Below, in pieces: positions 1-7,421 of a stretch of 33,083 nucleotides of DNA (positions are counted from its first letter, which is position 1; each line of letters opens with the position of its first letter). The notes beneath the pieces were generated by a model that worked only from the letters and a program-made list of their open reading frames with translations, searched no databases and was not told the origin of the DNA. Origin of the DNA: Clostridiales bacterium (lineage in GTDB: Bacteria; Bacillota; Clostridia; Oscillospirales; Oscillospiraceae); the NCBI GenBank assembly GCA_022772525.1, contig JALFAD010000083.1, positions 1 through 33,083 of the forward strand, in the 5' to 3' direction. Made by a program: the position numbers and the translations under genes.

Positions 1-173
1 ATACTGCCCACAATCACCAGCCGCAGACGCTTTTCCCGAACGGTGTCGATGATACCACAAAGTTGCTGGGTGCTTCTGGCAAGCCGTGGGACTTCCAAGG
101 TGATGATAGTATCGCCCGCCTCTGCTGTGGCGAACATGGCTTCCTGTTGGCCCTTGACCTTGGCATCGCTCAT
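1..173 (-). CDS. Serine recombinase/resolvase-like protein, N-terminal part (runs off the window)
   Basis: The reverse strand reads from an ATG at 173, behind a good ribosome site (AAAGGAGA), to the window edge, giving 57 residues. The segment AGDTIITLEVPRLARST, followed by QQLCGIIDTVREKRLRLVI, matches the resolvase catalytic-domain pattern in which a conserved RL-R-S motif precedes the helix that ends in a short beta strand. The usual N-terminal YxRVS segment with the catalytic serine is missing from what is visible, so this may be a short resolvase-like accessory protein or a late-starting fragment. Such genes usually sit in integrative elements. It faces away from a truncated chromosomal gene, consistent with an element boundary just to its right. 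Family assignment is fairly sure; intactness cannot be judged. Confidence 0.7.
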   Translation of the reverse strand, partial: MSDAKVKGQQEAMFATAEAGDTIITLEVPRLARSTQQLCGIIDTVREKRLRLVIVGS

Positions 174-261
174 ATTGTGATCTCCTTTGTGTTTTGATTT
201 GTTGTCGTCTCTCCGACTGCCGTCGCTCTTTTTGGGTTGTTAAGGGGGTAGATTTGACGCT

Positions 262-278
262 TACCATTGAAGATGGTA
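262..278. repeat. Short inverted repeat at the junction between recombinase leader and truncated DUF554
   Basis: TACCAT and ATGGTA arms are separated by TGAAG. The dyad lies exactly where chromosomal DUF554 homology begins, so it could be part of an element end or crossover site. This is positional inference only. Confidence 0.3.
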
Positions 279-582
279 TTATTGTATCCTCGCCACCAAA
301 GCGGTGCTGGACTTTATCATCATCATGGTTATGAGCTGCTCCATGGGCCGGGGCGCGGTTTTTTCGGCAATCCCGGTTGCAATCCTGCAGGGAAGTATCA
401 CGGCGCTGGCGGGGCTTGTGCGTCCCCTCATGACAGCTGCCACGTTGGATAACCTCTCCATGGTGGGCAATGTGCTGATTTTCTGCGTGGGTGTCAATCT
501 GGTGTGGGGCAAAAAAGTGCGGGTGGCAAACCTGCTGCCGGCAATTGTCATTGCTGTGATTGCCGCATTTTTGCCTGTATGA
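271..582 (+). pseudogene. 5'-truncated DUF554 family membrane protein
   Basis: The frame carries the C-terminal part of a DUF554 (YdfK-like) membrane protein. ATKAVLDFIIIMVMSCSMGRG, then FSAIPVAILQGSITALAG and LIFCVGVNLVWGKKVRVANLLPA, are the conserved C-terminal blocks of that family. About 98 codons are open, beginning after a stop at 268-270, whereas the family is normally about 220 to 240 residues. The first half is therefore missing. A GTG at 304 could act as a start but has no ribosome site. Three hydrophobic segments remain. The left edge meets the leader of a recombinase gene, so insertion of or deletion by a mobile element is the simplest explanation. DUF554 has no established biochemical function. 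Confidence 0.8.
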
Positions 583-629
583 GCTGCGCATAAAGATTGC
601 GTAGGTGTAGCCGCCCTACAGAAAGCAAA

Positions 630-665
630 AAGAACGCCGTGGTTTCCGAGAACCACGGCGTTCTT
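630..665. terminator. Bidirectional terminator between DUF554 remnant and PAP2 gene
   Basis: Perfect 15-bp arms (AAGAACGCCGTGGTT and its complement) flank a 6-nt loop. On the minus strand the stem is followed by TTTTGCTTTC, making it the end of the 669-5560 operon. T-rich sequence also follows on the plus strand. Confidence 0.85.
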
Positions 666-668
666 GCG

Positions 669-1265
669 TTATTTTTCGAATTTTCCTTTCTTCACACTGG
701 GGAACTTCACAAGGTTTGCCAGAGCGCATCCGGCGAAGGCGAAAGCGGTGCCCAGCACCACGGAGACCAGCACGTCGGACGGATAGTGGACGTACAGGTA
801 CAGCCGGGAGAAGGAGACCAGAATCGCCAGAATCAGGGCGGGAATGCCCATTTTTTTACTGTTCTTCAGCAGCACCACGGCAGCCTCAAAGGAGGCGATG
901 GTGTGTCCGGAGGGGAAGGAGAAGTCATGCTGGCGTTCAATCAGCAGATTGATATAGATGCCGAAATCCTGCTCCTGCAAATCGTAGGGACGAATCCGGG
1001 CAACCAGCGGCTTCAGGGTGATGTTGCACACCAGCAGGCCCAGCAGTAGGGCGATGATCATAGAAAGGCCCACCTTCCGGGTTTTGGGGATAATCAGCAG
1101 GATCACCGCCCAGGCAATCCAGAACACGCCGCCCTCACCGAACAGGGTGATGATGGGCATGATGGTGTCCATAAAGCCGCACTGTAAATGGGCCTGAATC
1201 CAGTCCAGAATGGGCAGGTCAAAGGAAACTGCCAGCTGGTACAAAAATGCCTGTATTGCTTCCAT
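669..1265 (-). CDS. PAP2-superfamily membrane phosphatase
   Basis: This 198-residue integral membrane protein carries the three PAP2 phosphatase signatures in order: KPLVARIRP (K-x6-RP), PSGH, and SRLYLYVHYPSD (SR-x5-H-x3-D). Five to six hydrophobic segments surround them. Members remove phosphate from membrane lipid phosphates such as undecaprenyl pyrophosphate or phosphatidic-acid type substrates, at the outer face of the membrane. The ATG at 1265 follows GGAAGGAG and lies 1 nt past the stop of the preceding gene, so it is the last gene of a four-gene operon, with a strong terminator behind it. Next to a GT2-GtrA enzyme, recycling of a polyprenyl carrier is a reasonable inference. The exact substrate is unknown. 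Confidence 0.9.
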   Translation of the reverse strand: MEAIQAFLYQLAVSFDLPILDWIQAHLQCGFMDTIMPIITLFGEGGVFWIAWAVILLIIPKTRKVGLSMIIALLLGLLVCNITLKPLVARIRPYDLQEQDFGIYINLLIERQHDFSFPSGHTIASFEAAVVLLKNSKKMGIPALILAILVSFSRLYLYVHYPSDVLVSVVLGTAFAFAGCALANLVKFPSVKKGKFEK

Positions 1266-1266
1266 G

Positions 1267-3273
1267 TTACGCTCCTTCCGTTTCGGGGGCTTCTGTGGCG
1301 GCAGCCGTGGGCTCCTCCGCCGGGGCCGCAGTCTGCTCGCCGGGGTTCTGGAACAGGGCGTACAGCGTCATAGGCTTGAGGGTGGTTCCATCGGGGATGG
1401 CTACCTTGCCTTCCTCGTCGGGCTGGAACTGCAGGTTGTACACGGTGGTGCCGCTTTCGTCCTTCTCAATGGTGACCCAGCCGGTGAAGACCTTGCCCTC
1501 AGGCGTGGGCACCACGGGGGTGACGATCTCTTTGGAATCGGTGCCGTAGAACTGGCTGTGCACCTCGTTCTCACCATTCATGAAGGTCAGGCGGACACGG
1601 CCAACGGGAACGGACACATCCTTGTTGGTGGAAGCGAAGCACAGCCACTTGCCGGTGTCGCTCTTGCGGAAGAACAGGGACTGGGAGTAGGGATAGTTCT
1701 TCACGCTGCCGTCGGTACGGGTCACGTCCAGACTCAGGCTGACGCTGACGGAGAACAGATCGTCGCCGTAGCGGGCGTAGTTGGTGACGGACTCGTTGGA
1801 GAAGGTGTAGCCGTTGTGGCTCTGCATCCACAGCTCTGTGGTCTTAACGATGTTGTTATAGGTTTCGGAGGAGGGGTCATAGTACTTGGCGATGGTGCCC
1901 CGGTCGGTGACCTCCTTGATCATCCACTGGCAGTAGACCTTGGCGGCCTCCAGCGCCACATTCTTCTCCTCGTCGGACATGGTGTTGCTTTCCAGACGTT
2001 CGGTGAAGGTGCGGGTAGTTTCGTCGTAGGTGACTTCCATCTGCTTGCCGGACTTGTCAAAGATGGTGACAGTTGGCTGGGCCATCAGGCCGTCGATCTG
2101 CTGGGTGCACATGCTGGCGCCGGTGGTTCCGGCAGGCAGGTACTCCTCCGCCAGGGTGGTCGCCACCTGAATGGTCATATCATCCGTCAGGGGCACATCG
2201 TTGACATAGGCGGTATGACCGTCCAGCTTCTCGATATAATAGGTACCCTCCCGGTTGAAGAACACTTCCACAGCGCCCAGCTGCCAGTCGGGAATGTCAC
2301 CGATGTTTTCCAGATTGTCAAGGCTCACATCGCCGACCTGATTCTTGTCCACCAGCGTGAAGGACGCTACCTTCTCGCTGCCCAGACGGACAAGGTACTT
2401 CTTGTCGCCGGACAGACCGGCGGAGGTCTCCATATAGGTCAGCTGGGAATTGCCCACCTTGTCCTCCATATAGGCGACGTAGGCGTCCTTGCCCTCATAG
2501 GCGGAGTCCTTGGCTCCCGCGGCATCGTACAGCGCGCCCCAGTCGGGATGGGTGAACAGCTGGGTAAAGACCTGCTCGGCCTTGACGGTGGGCTGGGCCA
2601 GTTCAAAGTCGGTGAGCCAGCCGTGGAGCCAGGTCAGGCCGATGAAGGTGCCCAGGAAGAAAATCAGGATGAACAGGAAATACAGCGTGTAGAAGATCAC
2701 GCCGCCCAAACGGGGGCCGGACTTCTTCTTTTGGGGTACGGGCGGCTCCGCAGGCGGCATGGGCCGCTTGGCAGGCGCCTTGGCGCCGGCGGGCTGCCCG
2801 TTTACCGGGCGCTGAGCGTTTACCGGGCGCTGAGCGTTTACCGGGCGCTGAGCGTTTGCCGGGCGCTGAGCGTTTGCCGGGCGCTGAGCGCCCGCAGGCC
2901 GCTGACCGCTTACCGCACGCTGTCCGTTCCCGCTTTGCTGAGCGCCTGCGGGATGCTGAGGGGGTCGCTGACCGTTGGCTGGACGCTGAGTGCCGACAGG
3001 AGCGGCGGGCTTCCTGTTCTGTTGGGGAGCGGCGGGCTTCTGCGGGGCGGGCTGTGCCGGGGCAGGCCGCTTGACAGGCGGGGCCTTGGGAGGCTCCGGC
3101 TTCGGCGCGTCCGCCGAAGCGGTCTCGTCAATGTCGTCCAGCCAGCTCAGGTCCATATCCAACCCTAAGTCCAGATCATTGAAGGAGAAGGGCTTTTCCT
3201 TGGGGGCGGGCTTGGACACATCGGTGTCCAAATCCAGATCCATGTCCATATCAAAATCGTCTTTTTTCTTCAT
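1267..3273 (-). CDS. Large membrane-anchored extracytoplasmic protein with acidic and Pro/Gln-rich N-terminus
   Basis: This 668-residue protein of unknown function has a mosaic design. Residues 1-50 are acidic with alternating DMD/DLD runs. Residues 55-180 are rich in Pro, Ala and Gln, with repeated QRP(A/V)NA units. A single membrane segment lies at about 190-213 behind QKKKSGPR, so the tail should be cytoplasmic and the remainder outside. The outer part (215-560) shows two stretches resembling NTF2-like / TcaA-type domains. Residues about 555-640 resemble an InlB B-repeat (VFTGWVTIE, then PDGTTLKPMTLYALF), followed by an Ala/Glu/Thr/Pro tail. There is no catalytic motif. The ATG at 3273 follows AAGGGGGTG. 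It lies between the phosphodiester glycosidase and PAP2 genes in one operon. The domain calls are inference; the architecture is directly visible. Confidence 0.85.
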   Translation of the reverse strand: MKKKDDFDMDMDLDLDTDVSKPAPKEKPFSFNDLDLGLDMDLSWLDDIDETASADAPKPEPPKAPPVKRPAPAQPAPQKPAAPQQNRKPAAPVGTQRPANGQRPPQHPAGAQQSGNGQRAVSGQRPAGAQRPANAQRPANAQRPVNAQRPVNAQRPVNGQPAGAKAPAKRPMPPAEPPVPQKKKSGPRLGGVIFYTLYFLFILIFFLGTFIGLTWLHGWLTDFELAQPTVKAEQVFTQLFTHPDWGALYDAAGAKDSAYEGKDAYVAYMEDKVGNSQLTYMETSAGLSGDKKYLVRLGSEKVASFTLVDKNQVGDVSLDNLENIGDIPDWQLGAVEVFFNREGTYYIEKLDGHTAYVNDVPLTDDMTIQVATTLAEEYLPAGTTGASMCTQQIDGLMAQPTVTIFDKSGKQMEVTYDETTRTFTERLESNTMSDEEKNVALEAAKVYCQWMIKEVTDRGTIAKYYDPSSETYNNIVKTTELWMQSHNGYTFSNESVTNYARYGDDLFSVSVSLSLDVTRTDGSVKNYPYSQSLFFRKSDTGKWLCFASTNKDVSVPVGRVRLTFMNGENEVHSQFYGTDSKEIVTPVVPTPEGKVFTGWVTIEKDESGTTVYNLQFQPDEEGKVAIPDGTTLKPMTLYALFQNPGEQTAAPAEEPTAAATEAPETEGA
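2800..2961. repeat. 18-bp tandem repeat encoding QRP(A/V)NA units
   Basis: The unit GTTTACCGGGCGCTGAGC recurs at 2800, 2818 and 2836, then with one change at 2854 and 2872. Progressively diverged 18-bp copies continue to about 2961. On the coding strand each unit gives one six-residue Gln-Arg-Pro block. Near-identical neighbouring units suggest recent slippage expansion. Confidence 0.9.
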
Positions 3274-3289
3274 ATCTCACACCCCCTTC

Positions 3290-4453
3290 TTAGGAAGCTG
3301 CCCGAACCATCCAGAAGTTCGGCATCCGTCTCGGCTGGGACTGCAGCAGAGAATAGTTGTTGACCATGACGGTTTCCCCGGCGGCGCCCAGCTTGCCGTA
3401 GGTATCCCGGTACATCATGACGGAGGAGGAGCCGCCGTCCATGTTGCAGGCGTTGACCGCGCCGTATTCCTGCATGATGTCGATCACGTCGGCGTAGGTG
3501 CCGCCCATGGAACCGGCCTGCCGTCCGTCGATGCAGACGAAGATCACCGCGCCGTCGGCCCGCTGACCGATGGCGGTACGGGGGTTGAAGCCGGATTTAT
3601 TATTGTAGGCCTCCAGATTGACTTCTCCATTGACGATCAGCACCGGACCGAAGCAGCAGCCGTCCCGAATCTTCAGATTTTCCGCCTCGGACTGGGACAG
3701 GTTTGTCTTGGAGACTACCAGAATGTTGTCCTCATTGAAACCGGCGAAGCCCTCCAGACCGGGCTGCTTGCCGCTGGTCCAGACGCAGTTTCCATTGGAC
3801 ATCACAAGCCCCAGGGGCGTGCTGCCAACGTAGGAGCTGGCGGTGCCGTCGTCGTTAAAGGCACCGGCGTTGATGGCGGCAATGACATCGGGGTTCTCTG
3901 CCATGACCTCGGTAATCCGTTTGCCGGGGATGGCGGTGGAGAACTTCTCCGTAGAGGTGCCCATATATACCTGCGCCGGGTTGCGGACGATCATGATGTG
4001 GGCGTTGTAGGTGTCGCCGGAGCGGCGCTCAATGCGCACGCCATCGGGGTAGTTGTCCCATTCGTTGCTGTTGCCGGTAATGACGTTGTTGGCCTGAATG
4101 ATGACCTTGGTGGTGTCGGTCACATCCTCTTCCAGTCCGGAATCGCTGACGGACTCCCGAATCTCAGCCACGGTATCCTCGCCGATGAACAGGGCGGGCA
4201 CCCACTTGGTGGCGCTGGCCTCGATCAGGGTCATGGTCAGCTTGTCCCGGGCGGCGGGGGAGGGGCCGTTGAATACCAGATTCATCACCAGCACCAGCGC
4301 TGCCAGGACGAGAATGACCACCGTAAACAGCACCAGGAAGAAGCGGCGGATGATGCGGCCCAGCAGACCGCTGCCCTTCTTCTTTTTCTTCTTAGGCGGC
4401 ATAGCGGCGCCGCTGTCCGCGCCGGGTACCGGATTCACATTTTTCTTGCTCAT
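3290..4453 (-). CDS. Phosphodiester glycosidase (NAGPA / DUF2233) family exoprotein
   Basis: This 387-residue protein begins with a basic cytoplasmic patch (PPKKKKKKGSG), a membrane segment at about 33-60, and then an extracellular domain. The hallmark C-terminal NAGPA blocks are present: TAIGQRADGAVIFVCIDGRQ, then MGGTYADVIDIMQEYGA, then NMDGGSSSVMMYRD. The family is named for the enzyme that uncovers mannose 6-phosphate by removing a phosphodiester-linked GlcNAc; bacterial members act on phosphodiester-linked sugars of exopolymers or wall glycopolymers. The ATG at 4453 follows GAGAGG, 12 nt after the GT2-GtrA gene. Location in an envelope operon supports a role in trimming or remodelling a surface polymer. 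The substrate is unknown. Confidence 0.9.
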   Translation of the reverse strand: MSKKNVNPVPGADSGAAMPPKKKKKKGSGLLGRIIRRFFLVLFTVVILVLAALVLVMNLVFNGPSPAARDKLTMTLIEASATKWVPALFIGEDTVAEIRESVSDSGLEEDVTDTTKVIIQANNVITGNSNEWDNYPDGVRIERRSGDTYNAHIMIVRNPAQVYMGTSTEKFSTAIPGKRITEVMAENPDVIAAINAGAFNDDGTASSYVGSTPLGLVMSNGNCVWTSGKQPGLEGFAGFNEDNILVVSKTNLSQSEAENLKIRDGCCFGPVLIVNGEVNLEAYNNKSGFNPRTAIGQRADGAVIFVCIDGRQAGSMGGTYADVIDIMQEYGAVNACNMDGGSSSVMMYRDTYGKLGAAGETVMVNNYSLLQSQPRRMPNFWMVRAAS

Positions 4454-4465
4454 AGTTTCAACCTC

Positions 4466-5560
4466 TCACTTGGATTTCTGGGGGGCAAAGACCCAGCGCT
4501 GCTGGATCATATAGCTTACAAAGTAGAGCACCGTCATAACAACGGCGTAAATCACGGTGCGAAGCACCCCGGCGCTTTCACGGATATGGAACAGAACGTA
4601 CACGCCCTGGGTCAGCAGCACCTGCACCGCCATCTGAGGCAGAGCCAGCATATAGTAGCGGAGCATGGCCTTTTTGGTGTCCACATTTGTCTGGAACACC
4701 AGCTTTTTATTCAGGAAGAAATTCAGCAGCGAGGACACGATTCTCGCGCCGATGCCCGCCGCAGCGGTCAGGGCCATGCCGGTCAGGGGAAGGAAATTGT
4801 CCAGCAGTCCGTAGCACAGGGTATCCACCACCGCGCTGGCAAAGGAGCTGAGGGTGTAGCGGAAGAAGTGGGCCAGAATCAGCTTGTAGATCCGCCAGGA
4901 ATCGTGAATGACCCGGAAATGGGAGCTTTTGTTCTCCTCAATATAGACGGTGCGGATCTTCACCTCGTCAAAATCGATGCCCTTGTCCTTGAAGGCCAGC
5001 AGCATATTCGTTTCATACTCGAACCGGTCGCCGTAGACGGTCACAATCTGTTCCACCGCGTCCCGGGGGATGGCCCGCAGGCCGGTCTGGGTGTCGGAAA
5101 TGGTCATACCGACGAACAGCTTGAAGATGGCGGAGGTGGTGCGGTTGCCGAACCGGCTTCTCGGGGGAACGTCCGGCTGGGAGAAGTCCCGGCAGCCCAA
5201 AGTGACGCGCCCGGTTTCCAGCATATGTTCGCAGCAGGCCCGGGTGTCCTCCGGGTGGTGCTGGTTGTCGCCGTCCACGGTGACGACGCCCAAGCCCTCA
5301 GGACGGTTGTCGAGAAAATACCGGAAGGCGTTCTTCAGCGCCGCGCCCTTGCCGCGGTTTACCTCGTGGGTCAGCAGGGTGATTTCCGAGTGTTTGGCGG
5401 CAAGCTCGGTGAAATAGTGCAGGTTTTCCGGTTTGCTGCCGTCGTTGACCAGAATAATATCGGTAAAGCCGTATTCCAGCAGTCCGTCCACCACGGCAAC
5501 GAGTTTTTCGTCGGGGTCCAGAGAGGGCAGAACCACGGAAATTCGGGATAAATCGTTCAA
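4466..5560 (-). CDS. Family 2 glycosyltransferase fused to a GtrA-like membrane domain
   Basis: A GT2 domain (RISVVLPSLDPDEK near the start, VNDGS, RGKGAALKNAF, then DGDNQHHPED carrying the DxD metal site) occupies roughly residues 5-215. Four hydrophobic segments typical of GtrA follow to the end. GtrA partners are thought to flip or hold polyprenyl-phosphate sugars, and such fusions decorate wall or surface polymers. I place the start at the TTG at 5560 (364 residues), because AAAGAGG lies 8 nt upstream. The ATG at 5587 is in frame (373 residues) but has no visible ribosome site. It is the first gene of a tight minus-strand operon running into the glycosidase, anchor protein and PAP2 genes. 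Family certain; sugar and acceptor unknown. Confidence 0.9.
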   Translation of the reverse strand: MNDLSRISVVLPSLDPDEKLVAVVDGLLEYGFTDIILVNDGSKPENLHYFTELAAKHSEITLLTHEVNRGKGAALKNAFRYFLDNRPEGLGVVTVDGDNQHHPEDTRACCEHMLETGRVTLGCRDFSQPDVPPRSRFGNRTTSAIFKLFVGMTISDTQTGLRAIPRDAVEQIVTVYGDRFEYETNMLLAFKDKGIDFDEVKIRTVYIEENKSSHFRVIHDSWRIYKLILAHFFRYTLSSFASAVVDTLCYGLLDNFLPLTGMALTAAAGIGARIVSSLLNFFLNKKLVFQTNVDTKKAMLRYYMLALPQMAVQVLLTQGVYVLFHIRESAGVLRTVIYAVVMTVLYFVSYMIQQRWVFAPQKSK

Positions 5561-5730
5561 ATCAATCGCCTCTTTCAAAATGCGCATAAAATTAGATCGT
5601 AAAGCCTATATACTATAACACATTTCTTCCCGTTTGCATAGACTTTTAAGAAAAAGTTAATAGAAAATGTCGCTTTTGCCCCTCCCGTGGGGATATAGCG
5701 GAATGCCGGAGAAAAAACGGAAAGAAATGG

Positions 5731-5759
5731 TTGCATATTTGCGTTGTTTACGGTAAAAT
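5731..5759 (+). promoter_or_regulatory. Sigma-A promoter of the ArsR-type regulator
   Basis: TTGCAT and TAAAAT are separated by exactly 17 nt, and the regulator start lies about 30 nt downstream. TTGCAT -35 boxes with 17-nt spacing recur at two other genes in this window. Confidence 0.6.
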
Positions 5760-5789
5760 AAAAGGAAAGACTATGGAGGAGGGAGTCGC

Positions 5790-6083
5790 GTGCAGGGGGT
5801 TCCGGAAAAAGAAACGCTGGAGGATATCGCCGAGCTTTTTAAGGGCTTTGCCGATGCTACCCGGGTGCATATTCTGTCGCTGCTGGCGGTAGAGGAGCTG
5901 TGCGTTACGGACATCGCGGAAAAGGTCGCGCTGTCCCAGAGCGCGATCTCCCATCAGCTGCGGATTCTCAAGCAGATGCAGCTAATCAAATTCCGCCGGG
6001 AGGGGAAGAACATTCTGTACTCGCTGGCGGACGACCATGTGAAGACCATTCTGCAGATGGGTCTGGAGCACGTTTTGGAGTAA
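5790..6083 (+). CDS. ArsR/SmtB-family metal-sensing transcriptional repressor
   Basis: This 97-residue winged-helix protein has the recognition region ELCVTDIAEKVALSQSAISHQLRIL and the wing FRREGKNILYSL. At the C-terminal helix, DxH (in ADDHVK) followed ten residues later by HxxE matches the alpha-5 metal site of SmtB/CzrA-type zinc or cobalt sensors. The alpha-3 ELCVCD cysteine pair of arsenic/cadmium sensors is reduced to a single Cys, so a zinc-type sensor is the better guess. The GTG start at 5790 follows GGAGGAGGG. No metal transporter or chaperone follows on this strand; the nearest genes are a cation antiporter facing it and an envelope operon facing away, so its target is unclear. Confidence 0.92.
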   Translation: MQGVPEKETLEDIAELFKGFADATRVHILSLLAVEELCVTDIAEKVALSQSAISHQLRILKQMQLIKFRREGKNILYSLADDHVKTILQMGLEHVLE

Positions 6084-6380
6084 GAAGAAACTAATCATTT
6101 TATCCCAGTCTGCCGGTCGGATAATCTGCGCCGTTTTGTTTTCAAAATCAAACAAAATCTCGTCCCACTCGCCGTCGCTGTCTGCCGGATACAGGTAGGC
6201 TGCGGCGGCGATTTTTTCTTTTCGCTTTTTCCGGCACTTGCGTTTTCGCACGATTGTAAGAAAGAAACCATCTTCAATCAGCAGCTGCGTCAGCTTCCGT
6301 CCAGCTTTCCTGCAGGAACTGCAAAATGAGGCGGCAGGCGAATAATCGCTTGCCGCCTCAGTATGAGAATTATCTTTCAC
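5982..6380 (-). other. Possible decayed or spurious small gene in an otherwise empty 300-bp gap
   Basis: Between the ArsR gene and the antiporter, one reverse frame is open and contains a plausible protein-like stretch (AAAYLYPADSDGEWDEILFD, then a K/R-rich segment nearer its N-terminus). However, the only start (GTG at 6380) lies upstream of the antiporter's terminator hairpin, no ribosome site is visible, and the frame runs 100 nt into the oppositely oriented ArsR gene before stopping. It may be the remnant of a lost gene. I do not recognise it and would not call it functional. Confidence 0.2.
6328..6359 (-). terminator. Terminator of the CaCA antiporter gene
   Basis: GAGGCGGCA-AGCG and CGCC-TGCCGCCTC form a 13-bp stem with one mismatch, followed on the minus strand by ATTTTG. 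It lies 28 nt after the antiporter stop. Confidence 0.65.
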
Positions 6381-6386
6381 GCTTTC

Positions 6387-7352
6387 TTATACAAAGAACT
6401 GGAACAGGCAGAAGGCTGCGTAGATGCACAGAAGCAGGATACCCTGCCAGCGCTCCAGCTTTTTCCGGGTCAGGGCGGGGACGCACAGCAGCATGACAAT
6501 CAGCATCAGGGGAATGTCCAGCACCAAGGATGCGTTGCGGCCCAGCAGCAGTTTGCCCACGGGCACCTCGAAGGGAGCCAGCGTGACCGCCACGCCGGAA
6601 ACCAGCACCAGATTAAACACATTTGCGCCGATGACGTTGCCGATGCCCAGAGAGGCATGACCCTTCTTCAGGGAGGTGATGGTGGTTACCAGCTCGGGAA
6701 GGCTGGTGCCCAGCGCCACGAAGGTCAGAGCGATGACGGTTTCGGGCACGCCCAGGAACTGGGCAATGATGGTGCCGTGCTCCACAAGCAGGTCAGCGCC
6801 CACGGCGATGAGGGCCGCGCCCACCACCAGCAGCACCAGCTCCATCAGCAGGGTCCGGGGCTTGCCGTCGCTTTCATCTTCTTCCTCCACTTCATCGGGA
6901 TGCTTTAAACCCTGACGGACGTTGAGGATCAGGTAGACAACGAAGATCGCCAGCATGACAAGGCCCATCCAGCGAGGAAATTCTCCCAAAAGATAGGCGG
7001 CTACGCAGTACAGGGCGGCGGAGCTGAAGAAGAAAATGACGGGCATTTTCATAGTTTTCGCGTTGGCGGGGCCGGGGTTGAAGGCAACGGAAATACCGGC
7101 AATCAGGGCGGTGTTGCAGATGATGGAGCCGATGGCGTTGCCGTAAGCCATGGCGCCCTGACCCAGCATTGCGCCGGTGGCGGAGACCATGACCTCGGGC
7201 AGGGTGGTGCCGATGGAGACCACGGTGGCGCCCACGATGATATCGGGCAGGTGGAAGCGGCGGGCGAGGCCGGTGGCGCCGTCAACAAACCAGTCGCCGC
7301 CTTTGATCAGCAGCAGGAAACCCACCGCGAACAGCAGGACAGATACGATCAT
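6387..7352 (-). CDS. CaCA-family Na+/Ca2+-type antiporter (YrbG-like)
   Basis: This 321-residue protein has about ten membrane segments in two homologous halves. Each half carries the alpha-repeat signature of the cation/Ca2+ exchanger superfamily: VSIGTTLPEVMVSATG with GNAIGSIICN in the first, and VALGTSLPELVTTITS with GNVIGANVFN in the second. An acidic cytosolic loop (VEEEDESD) joins the halves, as in related exchangers. The protein should exchange sodium or protons for calcium across the cytoplasmic membrane; the ion preference cannot be read from the sequence. The ATG at 7350-7352 follows GAAGGAG. It lies behind the chimeric kinase gene, separated by a hairpin, and has its own terminator. 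Confidence 0.93.
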   Translation of the reverse strand: MIVSVLLFAVGFLLLIKGGDWFVDGATGLARRFHLPDIIVGATVVSIGTTLPEVMVSATGAMLGQGAMAYGNAIGSIICNTALIAGISVAFNPGPANAKTMKMPVIFFFSSAALYCVAAYLLGEFPRWMGLVMLAIFVVYLILNVRQGLKHPDEVEEEDESDGKPRTLLMELVLLVVGAALIAVGADLLVEHGTIIAQFLGVPETVIALTFVALGTSLPELVTTITSLKKGHASLGIGNVIGANVFNLVLVSGVAVTLAPFEVPVGKLLLGRNASLVLDIPLMLIVMLLCVPALTRKKLERWQGILLLCIYAAFCLFQFFV

Positions 7353-7378
7353 TTGAAATTCTCCTTCGTTATGATGCG

Positions 7379-7409
7379 CTGAAGCGCCTCCAAAGTGGAA
7401 GCGCCTCAG
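7379..7409 (-). terminator. Hairpin between the chimeric kinase gene and the antiporter
   Basis: A 13-bp stem with two G-T pairs (CTGAGGCGCTTCC with GGAGGCGCTTCAG on the minus strand) surrounds a 5-nt loop. There is no T-run behind it, so it may be an RNA-processing or partial termination site rather than a full terminator. Confidence 0.45.
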
Positions 7410-7421
7410 CCAGGAATCGGA

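Noticed and set aside
2800..2961. Possible CRISPR array
   Set aside because: Units are contiguous 18-bp repeats without spacers and translate to QRP(A/V)NA blocks.
1210..3168. Long open frame opposite the anchor-protein gene (and 2990-5551 opposite the glycosidase and glycosyltransferase)
   Set aside because: Both are antisense shadows of clearly coding, GC-rich genes; they carry no recognisable domains and no ribosome sites.
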